Below, one piece after another: positions 26,902 through 39,276 of a stretch of 64,000 nt of DNA. The position numbers and the translations under genes are program-made. This DNA comes from Branchiostoma floridae. Taxonomy: Eukaryota > Chordata > Leptocardii > Amphioxiformes > Branchiostomatidae. Each line of letters begins with the position of its first letter. Position 1 is the stretch's first letter. A model generated the notes under the pieces. The model worked only from the letters and a program-made list of their open reading frames with translations. It made no database searches and was not told the DNA's origin. The stretch spans positions 16,386,897 to 16,450,896 of the forward strand of contig NC_049993.1 in assembly GCF_000003815.2 (NCBI RefSeq). The letters run 5' to 3'.

Positions 26902-27904
26902 TGAACACTAACCAAGTCCCAATTTCTTCAACATGCATAAACAATGAGTCTGTAAAAAGATAAACAGCTAGTAGAACTCGAAGCGTGCCTTTCTGTGATG
27001 CACTGTGGTACTATGGCATTTATTATGACTCAGATGTAACGTTAGATGCTTTGAAATCATAGCTCTTTGGACTGTAGATGTAATTGTCATGTTGAAGCTA
27101 ATATGTAGCATGCAGTATCCTAGATGCAATGTTGTGAGCAACCATTTTGGATATCCATATCTACAAATAGCTTGCAATCATATATTTCATGACTATATGT
27201 ATGCTGTCAGTAACTGTAAGTCCCTGAGGCATGACTGATTGAACAAGGAAGCAGAGCACTTTCTGATGTTCGGATTCTGTGTTTTATCAAAATTCCATTG
27301 AATAAGTAGCTATGGAGAGGGATGAATTAATTGTGTGTTAAAGATGCTCTCCAGGAAATGTTTAGGTATATAATGTGATGGGACCTGGTGTGTATCCTGC
27401 TATGCAATGCTGACTTAAAGTGTTAATGACACCAATGACAGCAATGTATAACATTTTGGTGATTGTAATCCATTGAGATAGAATTAGTGCCAACACAGGA
27501 CAACATCCAGTTGTGCATTGTATATAAAGGTATGAACAAGTTGGCCTCTATTTTGCAGGTAGACAGTTATTGATTTAGATCCATTTTGTCAAGCTTTATT
27601 TTGCTGCAGTCAAATCATCAAGAAATAAACAGTGGTCTTTGGGAAAAAATCTGCTTCTGAGGTCCATGATTTTTAGGGCAGTTCAGCAGCCATCATCATT
27701 CATATTTTTGAGTGAAGGGTAAATCAGTTGCTTCTTTAAGTTACCATGGTGACGTAAGGTTATTTACAGTACTGAAAAGAAAGCCTACCATATGCATGGT
27801 GTTGAAGTTGTCATGTTTTTGGATGGTGACACAGAATCTTCTGAAATTGCAAATAACTTTATATTCTTAGTGGTATTTTGCCTATGTTTGTACCTTTTTT
27901 TTAT

Positions 27905-30900
27905 AGAAAAGGCTAAATTTGCTATTCAGATGCAAGAACAGCAATTTTTCCATAAAGCATAGATATCGCGAAAGGAAGTCTGATTTCCTTCAAACCAAAT
28001 TGAATGGAGGCGAAATGATTTCCTGACATCACGTATGCCCTCTTTTTGTCAAAAAAGCTAAATTTGGCCCTTTGTAATCTCCAAGCAGATCCTACAATGG
28101 CATAAGATAGTACCAAACTGGCCAAGGAGTATAGTTAGCCAAGAGGTGCCCATTTGCCTCCAAGCAGATCCTACAATGGCATAAGATAGTACCAAACTGG
28201 CCAAGGAGTATAGTTAGCCAAGAGGTGCCCATTTGCCATGTAGATAGCAAAACACACTCCTAAGCCGGCTTCACTCCTCTGCCAGCTTTTGATACTATAT
28301 TATGCTACCATAGGATCTGCTTGGAGATTAGCCCTTTGAACCAAAAATAGCAGATTTCATCCCAAAAATGAGAGGTCGACAAACAGTGTCTGATTTCCTT
28401 CAAACCAACTTAATTAGGTGCGGAATAACTTCCTGACATCTCGTTCACCCTCTTTTTGTCGAAAAAGCTAAATTTGGCCCTTTGAACCAAAAATAGCAGA
28501 TTTCAACCCAAAAATGAGATGTCGACAAACGATGTCCGATTTCCTTCAAACCAACTTTATTAGGTGCGGAATAACTTCCTGACATCTCGTTCACCCTCTT
28601 TTTGTCGAAAAAGCTAAATTTGGCCCTTTGAACCAAAAATAGCAGATTTCAACCCAAAAATGAGATGTCGACAAACGATGTCCGATTTCCTTCAAACCAA
28701 CTTTATTAGGTGCGGAATAACTTCCTGACATCTCGTTCACCCTCTTTTTTTCAAAAAAGCTAAATTTGGCCCTTTGAACCAAAAATAGCAGATTTCAACC
28801 CAAAAATGAGATGTCGACAAACGATGTCCGATTTCCTTCAAACCAACTTTATTAGGTGCGGAATAACTTCCTGACATCTCGTTCACCCTCTTTTTGTCGA
28901 AAAAGCTAAATTTGGCCCTTTGAACCAAAAATAGCAGATTTCAACCCAAAAATGAGATGTCGACAAACGATGTCCGATTTCCTTCAAACCAACTTTATTA
29001 GGTGCGGAATAACTTCCTGACATCTCGTTCACCCTCTTTTTGTCAAAAAAGCTAAATTTGGCCCTTTGAACCAAAAATAGCAGATTTCAACCCATCCTAG
29101 TTCAAATTATGATGTTCCTGTGTTGATTGAAACGTGGTCTATGTGAATCTAAAGGGTACTGAAAACGAACAATGCCATGAACTTTTGCGCCTTTTGAAGA
29201 CAGGTACTAGAGGAATCGATTGTTACGTACGGAGGAATTGAGAAATATCGGAGCTGTTAACAGCACGGGTAGGTCAATATATAAAGCTAGTTTTGATATC
29301 ATTTCGTCTACAGTTGCAATAGCGTACTTAAGGCTTTGAACTAATGCTATTTTCACCCCGCTCAAAAGACACCAAACACCAAATGATGTAGGGTTAGAGG
29401 TATATATCGTAAAATAGACGCAGGTTTCCATAGAAGTCTTTCAAAGACACTTTCATTATGCCAACACTTTCATTATGAGTGCCTGCACTCAAACGTTTTG
29501 GATGGAGATATTTGGACGCAAGGTCAAAAATGCGTGCTTTCCTATCAGAAGTTCAACTGCACGTATCTCAATACCAAATTACACACAACCATCATATGAC
29601 ATTTCAGATCCTAGCTAAGTACACTTTTATGCATCTTTCAGCCAAATTTGAAGTAAATCTGTTGTAGTTTAGAGGAGATACGAAAGTAAGAGACGTTTTA
29701 GCCTCGCGTAAAGCGAGGTCGTTTGTCAACTGCACTTGTTCGCATGGACAATTTCGGGCGAAATTGTACCGCATCAAAGGTAATTGTGTTTTTCTCTGTA
29801 AGACGAGAAAGGAGTGAAATATCTCCGTAAAATTTTCAGGAAAGCCGGTTAATACGCTTATCTAGCTGTGCTTTTAATAGCTTTTCTCTTGCTGTATTCT
29901 GTTATGAGATATAAGGCTTTGAACTATTGTCATTTTCACCCCGCTCAAAAGCCCACCTTCGGAAGTAGGTTTTACCCCAAACTCCCTGTAGGGTTAGATA
30001 TATAAAGTAAAAAGGACGCAGTTTTTCATAGAAGTCTGTCAAATACATTTTCATGATGCCACCACTTTCTTTCTGAGTACTTTCAATCAAAAATTTTGGA
30101 AATATTTGAACTTTTATTTGGACGCAAGGTCAAAAATGCGTGATTTCCTATCAGAAGTTCAACTGCACGTATCTCAATACCAAAGTACAACCATCATCTG
30201 ACGTTTCAGATCCTAGCTAAGTACACTTTCATGCATCTTTCAGCCAAATTTGAAGTAAATCTGTTGTAGTTTAGAGGAGATACGAAAGTAAGAGACGTTT
30301 TAGCCTCGCGTAAATCGAGGCCGCGTGTCAACTGCACTTGTCCGCATGCGCAGTTTTGGGCGGAATTTTACCGCATCATACGTAAATGCGTTTTTCTCCC
30401 TAAGACAAGATAGGAGTGAAATATTTTAATGAAATTTTCAGGAAAGTAGGTCGATATGCTTATCTAGCTGTGCTTTTAATAGCTTATCTCTCGCTATATT
30501 CTGTTAGGAGATATAAGGCTTTGAACTATTGTCATTTTCCCCCCGCTCAAGAGCCCACCTTCGGAAAGTAGGTTTTACCCCAAACTCCCGGTAGGGTTAG
30601 ATATATAAAGTAAAAAGGACGCAGTTTTTCATTGAAGTCTGTCAAATACATTTTCATGATGCCACCACTTTCTTTCTGAGTACTTTCAATCAAAAAGTTT
30701 GGAGATATTTGAACTTTTATTTGGACGCAAGGTCAAAAATGCGTGATTTCCTATCAGAAGTTCCACTGCACGTATCTCAATACCAAAGTACAACCATCAT
30801 CTGACGTTTCGGATCCTAGCTAAGTACACTTTCATGCATCTTTCAGCTAAATTTGAAGTAAATCTGTTTTAGTTTGAATTCGAAGGAGATACGAAAGTAA

Positions 30901-31650
30901 GAGACGTTTTAGCCTCGCGCAAAGCGAGGCCGCGTGTCAACTGCACTTGTTTGCATGTACAATTTTGAGCGAAATTTTTCCGCACCCAATTAATAAAGTT
31001 GGTTGGAAGGAAATCGGACAACTTTTCGCGACATCTTATTTTTTGCTAAAAGTTTCGATTTCTTGCCTGAAATGACCAAATTTAGCTTTTTTGACCCAAA
31101 AATTGCATACGCCATGTCAAGAAGTTATTCCGCACCCAATAAAGTTGGTTGGAAGGAAATCGGACGACTTTTCGCGACATCTTTTTTTTTGCTAAAAGTT
31201 TCGATTTTTTGCCTGAAATGACCAAATTTAGCTTTTTAGACCCAAAAAGTGCATACGCCATGTCAGGAAGTTATTCCGCACCCAATAAAGTTGGTTGGAA
31301 GGAAATCGGACAACTTTTCGCGACATCTTATTTTTTGCTAAAAGTTTCGATTTTTTGCCTGAAATGACCAAATTTAGCTTTTTTGACCCAAAAAGTGCAT
31401 ACGCCATGTCATGAAGTTATTCCGCACCCAATAAAGTTGGTTGGAAGGAAATCGGACGACTTTTCGCGACATCTTATTTTTTGCTAAAAGTTTCGACTTT
31501 TTGCCCAAAATGACCAATTTTAGCTTTTGTGACCCAAAAAGTGCATATGCGTTGTGCGGAAATTATTCCAAAACCAAAAGAGTTGTTTTGAAGGAAATTA
31601 ACTTTTCGCGACATCCTTTTTTTTTTGCTAAAATTGTCAATTTTCTTTTC
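27905..31650. mobile_element. Foldback-like composite: inverted 146-bp satellite arrays around a 3x ~595-bp core
   Basis: The left array (about 27905-29095) has units of 146 bp, about six copies apart from an inserted MITE. The right array (about 30985-31650) carries related 146-bp units in inverted orientation. Shared blocks are AATAAAGTTGG..GGAAATCGGAC, CAAATTTAGCTTTTT and GGAAGTTATTCCGC. The middle (29320-30970) holds three direct repeats about 595 bp apart, each with AAGGCTTTGAACTA, CACCCCGCTCA and a GCCTCGCG..CGAGG hairpin. Inverted arrays of tandem repeats around a centre is the architecture of Drosophila Foldback/Galileo elements. No transposase is seen. Outer edges are degenerate, so limits are approximate. 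Confidence 0.6.
28075..28330. mobile_element. hAT-like MITE with 8-bp target duplication
   Basis: Inverted ends TAATCTCCAAGCAGATCC (28075) and GGATCTGCTTGGAGATTA (ending 28330) are flanked by a perfect 8-bp repeat, GCCCTTTG (28067-28074 and 28331-28338). The 8-bp duplication points to hAT or another 8-bp superfamily. Two tandem 79-bp copies (28079-28157, 28158-28236) repeat the left end, including the terminal motif. It sits inside a 146-bp satellite unit, whose neighbours show the empty site. Confidence 0.88.
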
Positions 31651-31692
31651 GTCCTGAAGACAAGCGAAGTCACTAAACAATAGAGTGAATGG

Positions 31693-31907
31693 AAGCCGGT
31701 TAGGGTTTTTGGAATTCCGTGCAATTGACCGAATTGAAATTAACTGGCTTCTTGTAGTTCTACAGTATAAAAATGAATTTGAAAACGTCAGTGTGGCGCC
31801 TCATTTCCCACGGTGGCGTAAAATATAGTATCACACCCACCGGTAACCATTTGACTTCCTTGGCCAGGTTTGATACTATCTTATCACACCTTATGATCTG
31901 CTTGGAG
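31693..31907. repeat. Degenerate fragments: pogo-like end pair and hAT-MITE right end
   Basis: A short inverted pair, GAAGCCGGTTA..TAACTGGCTTC (about 31693-31753), contains GTGCAATT as in the pogo-like MITE at 33816. Next, 31858-31907 resembles the right end of the 28075-28330 MITE (TTTGATACTATCTTAT..GATCTGCTTGGAGA) with no matching left end. Both look like relics. Confidence 0.4.
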
Positions 31908-32575
31908 AGGAAATGCTCATGGGTCTTAGTGTCTGAAATCCATGCCGCTATGCGTGTTTCTGACTTAATTTACATAATTTGACGTCACAGAAGCAGTGGC
32001 TTTTTCATTCCTTTGAGTTGAACAGGCGAAATATTAGGTAAGTCCAATTTTTGTGTTGGATACAACAGTTTGACTTTATTCAGAATGACTTCTACCAACA
32101 AAGAAGAACTCTCAAGTAAACAGAAAAAGAGTGGACTCCAGGCCAGGCTATGATCACCCATGAGACACATGTCAACCTGAAGGGGCAGGGGTCTGAAGGA
32201 GGGAACGATCATTATGTGTCTTGGTAGAATCCAAGTCATATTTTTAGTGGAAGTTAATGGACCAAGTATATTACAACATACAAGAAAAGTTAGAAGGTAT
32301 AAGAGTTAGAAGTTGTGTAAATTCATTCCCCTCTTTCAACCTCCTTGAAACTACTTAGGGGCTACCGTCCTCACCATGGCAACTTGAAACTAGAAGTTAA
32401 TGGTATTTCCACACACGTGTATGTGAGACCTCGCCCCGTGGATCTTCGACTTTCGTCCTGGATTCTGCAAGTTGTCTCTTTATTCCTTAAAAACTGACCG
32501 TCTGAGTCCACTTGATTTCCCTTCGTCAACCTTTCCCTGTAAAGCTACGTGTCTGCTAATAGATTAGTAGACAAA

Positions 32576-35500
32576 ATGAGTGACGTCGGCGAGGGAAGAA
32601 GCGAGGCAACAACAGGAGTTAACGGTACACGTGTGGCGGCTGTTCCGGCACAAGTTGAAGAAACGACGTTAGATGCGCAGTCAACAGGCAAACGCCGGTA
32701 AGTAGAGCAGGGTTCTGAACACATATTATGTTTGCGGGTCGGCCGTAAAATGCTAATTTTTACTATGGATCATTACAATTTTGGTCAGATATAATAGCTA
32801 TAGAAATTGATGGGCAATGGGTGCGAAACACTCTCTGCCCTTAGGCCATGTTGATGACATCCGCGTTCGGCCTTTTTTTTGGCTATTTCCAAAAATTTTA
32901 AAACATACTCTAAATCATCACTTAGGCCAAATATACATTTGTTCCTTGAATCTGTTACGTAGTACAACACATCGTAGTCTACAACTGTAACGTTAGTAGA
33001 CTACAGATTCGCGTCCGGTGTGACAGCCAGTGATCTCGCCCCCACCGTTATCTCGCCCTCCCCGGGGCGAGATCACTAAAATTGATTGAGAAGTGATATC
33101 TGCTAATGACCTGTAATTATTAGAAAATGATTTTTTATTAGATAAAAACAATTATTTTGTAATAACTACAGATCATTAGCAGATATCAATTGGCGCAAAC
33201 GTGAGTTTGTAGCCATCATGCCATTATATACACTTGAAAAACAGTTTCATTGCAGTGGTAACGTTATGTACCAAATTGCTGTATTTTCTCATAGAAAAAA
33301 ATCATATCAGGGGCAAAAAAATCTGATGACGTTATCCATATGGATAAACAAGTCCACTAGCCCTATAGTCCCGGGCAAGTGAAAATGCCAATGGGGCAAG
33401 TGCATGTCCATTTCTAGAGGGGGCGAAAACACTAGCAATTTGGCCACCTGGAGCGGGCGAGATCACTGTGAAGCCTTAACAGGACACCTGCTGTTCCCTG
33501 ATTGCCCAGAAACTGTAATGACCAAATGTGACCTGTTGCGTTACCTTTGAGTGGGAATTTCACCACGCTTTGTATTCGTGAGAAAGTATGATTCTTTTAT
33601 GATGCACAGAGAAAGACAGACAGAGAGAGAATCAATGAACCAAAATGTAAGTTCTTGATGGTAGTAGTGAGATATGTAAGAGAATATTCATGATACCTGG
33701 TTGCCATCTTGTTCATTACAACTTCAATTTTGGTCACACATGGGAAATGTTCGTACAAGACCTAAGGTTGACAGTAAGAAGCGGAATAATAGGGACGTAA
33801 CATATATCATTACTACAGTAAAAGCCAGTTAATTGCACAACAGATTAACGCACACTTCTGTTAACTGCACGGAATCCTCAAATCCCCAAATCCCCAACCG
33901 GTGCGGTCAAGCTAGAAAACTGCGCTTTATTACACCAGCCGGATAATTGCACAAAATTCACTGGCAAATAGGCCGTGCAATTAAGCGGCTTCAGTTGTCA
34001 AGATGATTATTTTCAACTGTGTCAATTATGTTTCTCCCCATAGCAGGGAGAGGACTGACATGACAGAATATGTCCCAACCCTCCTAGAATTCTGGCAGAA
34101 GGGGATGAGGGAGAAGACGACCCCCGGAAGCATCCAGCTCCTTAAAGAGGCTGCCGAAAAGACAGGATTGAAGCACAAAACAGTGGAGGTAACCTTCTTT
34201 CTTTATGCATTAAAAATTTTATTTCTTAAGGTACAGCCCAGGTAGCCAAACTAGCATCTAGGCCATAATATTAAAGGCAAGTCTTTGAGTACACACTCAA
34301 GCACGGCATAGGTAAGTGCATTGGCACTCAATGTAGTTTATCTGCGCAATAATGCACAGATTCAATAGAATATGATGACCAGTGTCTATGATCTGTCTTT
34401 TGTGCAGCCTCACAGACCATCAAGATATCAGCATGTGTTACAGCTTAATAGAGTGCAGAGCATACTTGTCTAGCAGTATGTCTTGTGACGGCTTCAATGT
34501 AAAGATGTAATGTCAGTTTGTTGGTTATTGTATGTCAATATTCCAGCTGGTGCTTGTGAATGTGGACAATCAGCACAGTATTTCAGAATTTTTCTGGACA
34601 ATGTAAAATGTTTTACCTTGGTTGATTTCTCTCCTACATTCGAAAAAAAAATCCACTAGAAAATGGCTCTGCATCGCTTTCTTGTATTCTCTACTTTGCA
34701 CATGTACACTTATCATGTGTGATGGTCTTTAAATGTATTAACGGGCTTGTCCTGACATACCTGGATACCACCTTTGTACACAACCACCTGTTACACAGCC
34801 ATAACACCAGACAAGCCTCTTTGCTTCATAAACCAAATTACACAAACACAGCTGGCCACCGCACATTTGCATACAGAGGAGCAACATATTACAATACCCT
34901 TTCGGCGGACATTAGATATGCACCAACTCTACGGCAGTTTAAAGATGCCCTAAGACACACTCCTCCGCACATTGACCTCTGACCTCCACCGTTGACGTTT
35001 TTGGTTGACATCGAAAATTGTTCTTGGTAAAGACGCTTCGGTTTACTTGTATATATTGTTTGTTGTCCTCTGGTTGTCTTACTGAATGTAACACGTTTCG
35101 TTTTTGTTATTTATGTAGTGGGCCCCCTTGGAAATCAACTTCAAACAAGTTGAAGGGGCTACCCACGTTTTGAGATGAATAAATAAATAAATATCGTAAC
35201 AGACTCAATGTGTCTTCTGTGTAGAAATGGATGTACAACCACAACAAAAAGCAGAGTACGCAGGGAGGACCACCACCAAAGAAGAAGAAGGTCCCAAGCT
35301 TCCTGTCTGACCGGAAGACGAGTGGTTACAACCTCTTTCAAGCTGATTTCTTTCGAAACAATCAAGGTTTGTTAATATCTTAATGTTAACATTTGTCAAA
35401 ATGTAGACTGTTGCTTTGGTCTGAATTACGCCTTACATACTCCGAGATGACATAGGGAGGGATCGACGCGGTTTGGGGCATATTCTCTTTATTCTGCTCT

Positions 35501-35879
35501 TGTGTGGAGGCTTACAGGTTGTGCACAGACATCAACGGCCTAAGACCAGGACTTGATGATTACAACAAACGATGTAGGGTCCTTAAAGACTAGAATCTTG
35601 GCTATTACAACAAACGATGCAGTGAATGTACATATACGGTTTAACGTTCTTTGAAATGATAAATTCAATGCGACAAGGGCGGGGTTGTGGGTAAGTGAAA
35701 GGCGGGCCAGGCCGACCCAGGCAGCAGATGTCACGCAGTGAGGTCAAGGGTCACTTCATTCGGCAAAATTCCATACAATTGCTCTACCAGCAATCCCACC
35801 ATGAGTGTTTTTGTCCATGTTTGTGTGTCCGTGTGTGCGTGTGAGAGTATGTGTATGTGTGAGTCTCTGTGTGTGACAG

Positions 35880-35922
<43 letters not shown>

Positions 35923-38900
35923 TTTCTCAAGTACTTTGGTGGTGTAACATAACCTGGAGTTACCATGTGCCTAAAAACTAAATCATACCAGCTTAACCAA
36001 TACAGATGCAGATTCTAACTGTATCATAGTCTTTGATGGGCATCAAGGGGTATTAAAATGTCATCTTTGTGACTAGTCTGACATTACCTTTTCAGGCAAG
36101 ACAGTAACAGCAGATGCTGGACGGGCATGGGCGAAAATGAAAGAAAACAAGACAGCTGAGTATAGAGACTATATCAGCAGAGCTGCTGAACTGGAGGCCC
36201 ACACATCAAAGCCCACTGACTGCTCTGAGGAGGAGAGGAGGAGAGCAGTGAGCAAACTCCAAACACAGATGATGAATATAGTTGAGTATTTGGAACATAC
36301 CTATTTTTGTATGTTTGCAAATTACTAGAATTACTCTGCATGGAATTCATTCATCCTGCACATGGTTTAATATTAAAACATTCCTCTTTTCCTGTCAGTA
36401 GATTCCAACTTATTGCAAAACCTTCGCTATCAAAAAATCTGGTAAATTTCAAATGGTCATGGAATCCAAAAATATTTGCAATTACAGTTTGTAGCTGGAC
36501 TCCTCTGTAAAAGCAACAAAGCAGTACATTTTTCTTGATAGCTAACATATGACATTGCAATTAATTTACAGTCACAGTGTGATTATAACAGGACATGATG
36601 AGTATGATGTTTGTGAATGGAAAGTAAATGTATCAAATTTGTGTTTAGATGTCCAAGATGAGAATGTGCGGTGTTGACATAATGGCCATGACACTGGACC
36701 ACCATACAAACAAGACAAAGAGGCTGGGGACAGATGCTGGGATCAGATTTCTGCAGGAAAATGCCACCATTGAGTTGAAGTTTGTGACAGCACTCACAAA
36801 AGAGAGTAAGTATGGAAAATGATAGGAATATACAGTGCTCATATCAAAAGTGTTGTTATGCGTAAGGAACTTTGAAAAAAATTTAGAATAGTGAACAAAG
36901 TGGTTTAGCAGACTTATGATGCAACAATGAAAACAAACAAAAAATGAATCAAACACCCAACGTCCCAAATAGTATTGGCATGCAACTGATCTACATGTAC
37001 ATAAGATTTAATACTAGCAAATGTGAGGTTTAATAGTAACAAAGTCAGAAGGTTGAAAGTTGGTTGATGCAACAAATTTACATTTCAATTTCAGGCAAAG
37101 ATGAGAGTAACCTGCAGGAAGAGGCAAGGGAATTTCTCAACAACACATGGTGTAAGTAACATGTTTCATGCCTGTCAGTAATTGCATTGCAGAAATGTTT
37201 GTGGTGGTTTTAATCTTTGCAGTTTTCCCCCACATACCTGGATAAGGTTTTGTATTTATTTCTTGATATGATAAAGTAATAGCATGTAATGGGAAGACAA
37301 GATAAAGGATAAGTGGCTGATTTGAAGAAAGTAATGACTTGAAAGTGGGGCAACCTGAACTGTTGATGGCACAACCTGGCTTTTGCCTGGGCAAACACTG
37401 CTTCTTGTTACAATGTAAGTTTTCTCTAAATAAACCATCTTGCCTGTGGATGATACAAATTGTCATGTTCTTTGACTGAATTTGACTTACACAAATACTG
37501 AGAAGCATTGAAAGCATTCAAATTCTTTGTCCTTGTTGGATATTTGAACGTCATTGTATGTGGAATAGCTGACTCACAGATCGTATAATTTCAGACATTG
37601 CATCAGGAAAGAAGAGTGGCTTTCCTTATGCTCAAGTGAGGAGGGGAGAAGTTGTTGTGGAGGGCCTGCCGGAGGGATTTGACCTCAAACAACCGAGAGA
37701 CATGAAGGAGTCGGATGTAAAGCTGCTACTGTCATGCAGGGACAGGTTCAAAGTCCGAGGTGAGTCAAAGTGGACTCCAATAAAAGAGTGTTATGTTCTG
37801 TGAATAAAATGCCACAACATTCTGATTTTTTTCAGAGTGCTAGTAATATTCTTTAGGTTAAAAGTGTGTCTTGCATCAAAGTAGAACCTTCAAATGTCAG
37901 TCACAGAAATTGTGATATTACATTAGAATGGAACATAGCAAGAAACTACATGCCAAGGCAGTTATAAACATGTGACAGAAATGATAGGTTGATGAAATTT
38001 TATCTTTATACAGTTTTAACAACAAATGGACCATTAGCCATCACCTCAAGTGAACCATCAGCCATCACCTCGGGTGTACCATCAGCCATCATCTCAGGTG
38101 TACCATCAGCCATCACCTCAGGTGGACCATCGGCCATCACCTCAGGTGGACCATCGGCCATCACCTCAGGTGGACCATCGGCCATCACCTCAGGTGTAAC
38201 ATCAGCCATCACCTCAGGTGGACCATCGGCCATCACCTCAGGTGGACCATCGGCCATCACCTCAGGTGTACCATCAGCAACCACCTCAGGTGTACCATCA
38301 GCCACCACCTCAGGTGTACCAGCAGCCACCACCTCAAGTGGACCATCAGCCACTATCACCTCAGCAGGTAGAATCACATCAGGTGGAATGGATCATTCAG
38401 GGCTCAAATTACTACCTGCATGCACCACTTTGTGCATTTCAGTTTGGAGCTGTGCACATACTTTTCTTTGCTGTACTTGAATAGGTGGAAGGAAAGATTT
38501 GTACAGGAAATAAAGACCATCATATTTTGAGTTTTAATCAATGTGGATACATTTGTCATGCATTATTCTAGGTCTTTGACCTTAATTTCCAATCCCTTTA
38601 ACCAGTGCAAAGTGCCAACAGGCTTACTTTGACTGATAAAAGATAGAGTCAATGGTTGGGCCAGGCGAAATATTACATGAAACTTTATTAATTTTATGGT
38701 ATGTGCAAGCAAGCTAAAATGTGTATTTTGAGCCCTGATACAATTTCTTCATAATCATAGTCTTGCATATTATCACGGTATCTTTCTTCTATTCTTCTAT
38801 TAGACGTGCCAAACTGGCAACATATGTACCATGTGTTCATTTGTCATACACATGTTCCTTTAAGGTCTTTTTTTTTTTTAATGTAAAATTATTAGTGTTT

Positions 38901-39276
38901 TCTCATATCAGCAATTGGACAACAAGGTAACTGTAAGCATTGCACTTAAATGCCAGAAGAATATAGATGCAAGTACCATTGACCATTTTTGCATTCTAAC
39001 ACTGGCCTAACACTTTGTCTATTTTGTGTCAATTTTTGTATTACAGATTACCATGTGATGACCAATGTCAACATGGCAGCTTTAACTCAGACTGGGGGTG
39101 GACTGTATGAAGTGGAGGCCCTGCTGGGGAAAAGGAGGAGAAAGAACAAAACAGAGTACCTTGTAAAGTGGAAGGGGTATGGGCACCATGACAATTCATG
39201 GGAAACTGCAGAAAGTCTAAAAGACACCATGGGCTCTGCTGGTCTGAAACGTTTAGCAAGGAATATACGAAAGTAA
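32576..39276 (+). CDS. Transposon-borne HTH/HMG-like/chromodomain protein, 9 exons, 517 aa
   Basis: Exons: 32576-32697, 34047-34188, 35225-35366, 36096-36280, 36649-36805, 37095-37151, 37595-37759, 38014-38367 and 39047-39276. All joins are in phase; stop TAA at 39274-39276. In order: ~47-97 resembles a homeodomain-like helix-turn-helix (MREKTTPGSIQLLKEAAEKT, HKTVEKWMYNHNKK). ~104-111 is a basic NLS (PPPKKKKV). ~118-185 is HMG-box-like (KTSGYNLFQADFF, AGRAWAKMKENKTAEYRDY). ~329-440 is 14 copies of an 8-aa repeat, x-PSAITSG. ~461-512 is a chromodomain (LYEVEALLGKRR, EYLVKWKGYG, SWETAESL) that keeps Y, W and Y at the methyl-lysine cage positions. It shares strand and TIRs with the transposase. 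It probably binds DNA and methylated histone in the nucleus; a role in target choice or as cofactor is inferred. The chromodomain call is firm and the HMG and HTH calls moderate. The donor after 36280 (GTTGAG) is weak. Confidence 0.82.
33028..33468. mobile_element. MITE with CAGTGATCTCGCCC inverted ends
   Basis: In intron 1 of the chromodomain gene. Ends CAGTGATCTCGCCC (33028) and GGGCGAGATCACTG (ending 33468) are a 14-bp perfect inverted pair. An internal palindrome (33094-33121 against 33161-33188, about 26 of 28 bp paired) lies within it. No clear target duplication, so the superfamily is open. Confidence 0.6.
33816..33997. mobile_element. pogo/Tigger-like MITE
   Basis: Intron 1 of the chromodomain gene. 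The left end CAGTAAAAGCCAGTTAATTG pairs with the right end CAATTAAGCGGCTTCAGTTG as imperfect ~23-bp inverted repeats. Internal GTGCAATTA/TAATTGCAC motifs are characteristic of pogo-group ends. No coding capacity. Confidence 0.55.
34640..35195 (+). pseudogene. 5'-truncated CR1/L2-like LINE, RT C-terminus and 3' tail
   Basis: In intron 2 of the chromodomain gene. The frame 34719-34982 has MMVFKCINGLVLTYL and FAYRGATYYNTLSADIR, then a Phe-Lys C-terminal helix, the usual tail of CR1/L2/Rex-type ORF2 proteins. A ~180-bp 3' UTR ends in a GAATAAATAAATAAATA microsatellite (35174-35192), as these LINEs often do. The 5' edge is approximate. Confidence 0.75.
35820..35922. repeat. (TG)n microsatellite
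   Basis: Interrupted TGTG-rich tract, with a long pure TG run at about 35883-35922, in an intron of the chromodomain gene. Confidence 0.85.
38028..38363 (+). repeat. In-frame 24-bp coding minisatellite (14 units)
   Basis: Fourteen 24-bp units such as GGACCATCGGCCATCACCTC plus AGGT lie within exon 38014-38367 and encode x-PSAITSG octads. Because 24 is a multiple of 3, copy-number change keeps the frame. Low-complexity Pro/Ser/Thr/Ala sequence separates the HMG-like and chromodomain halves, probably as a flexible linker. Confidence 0.9.

Noticed and set aside
28445-29074. Series of 63-aa minus-strand ORFs (MVQRAKFSFFDKKR...)
   Set aside because: Identical frames spaced exactly 146 bp apart are the satellite repeat read through; no gene context.
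31003-31683. 72-80-aa plus-strand ORFs (MEGNRTTFRDI...)
   Set aside because: Inverted version of the same 146-bp satellite.
38006-38377. 123-aa minus-strand ORF (DGPPEVMA repeats)
   Set aside because: Antisense of the 24-bp coding minisatellite; any 24-bp unit without stops is open in more than one frame.
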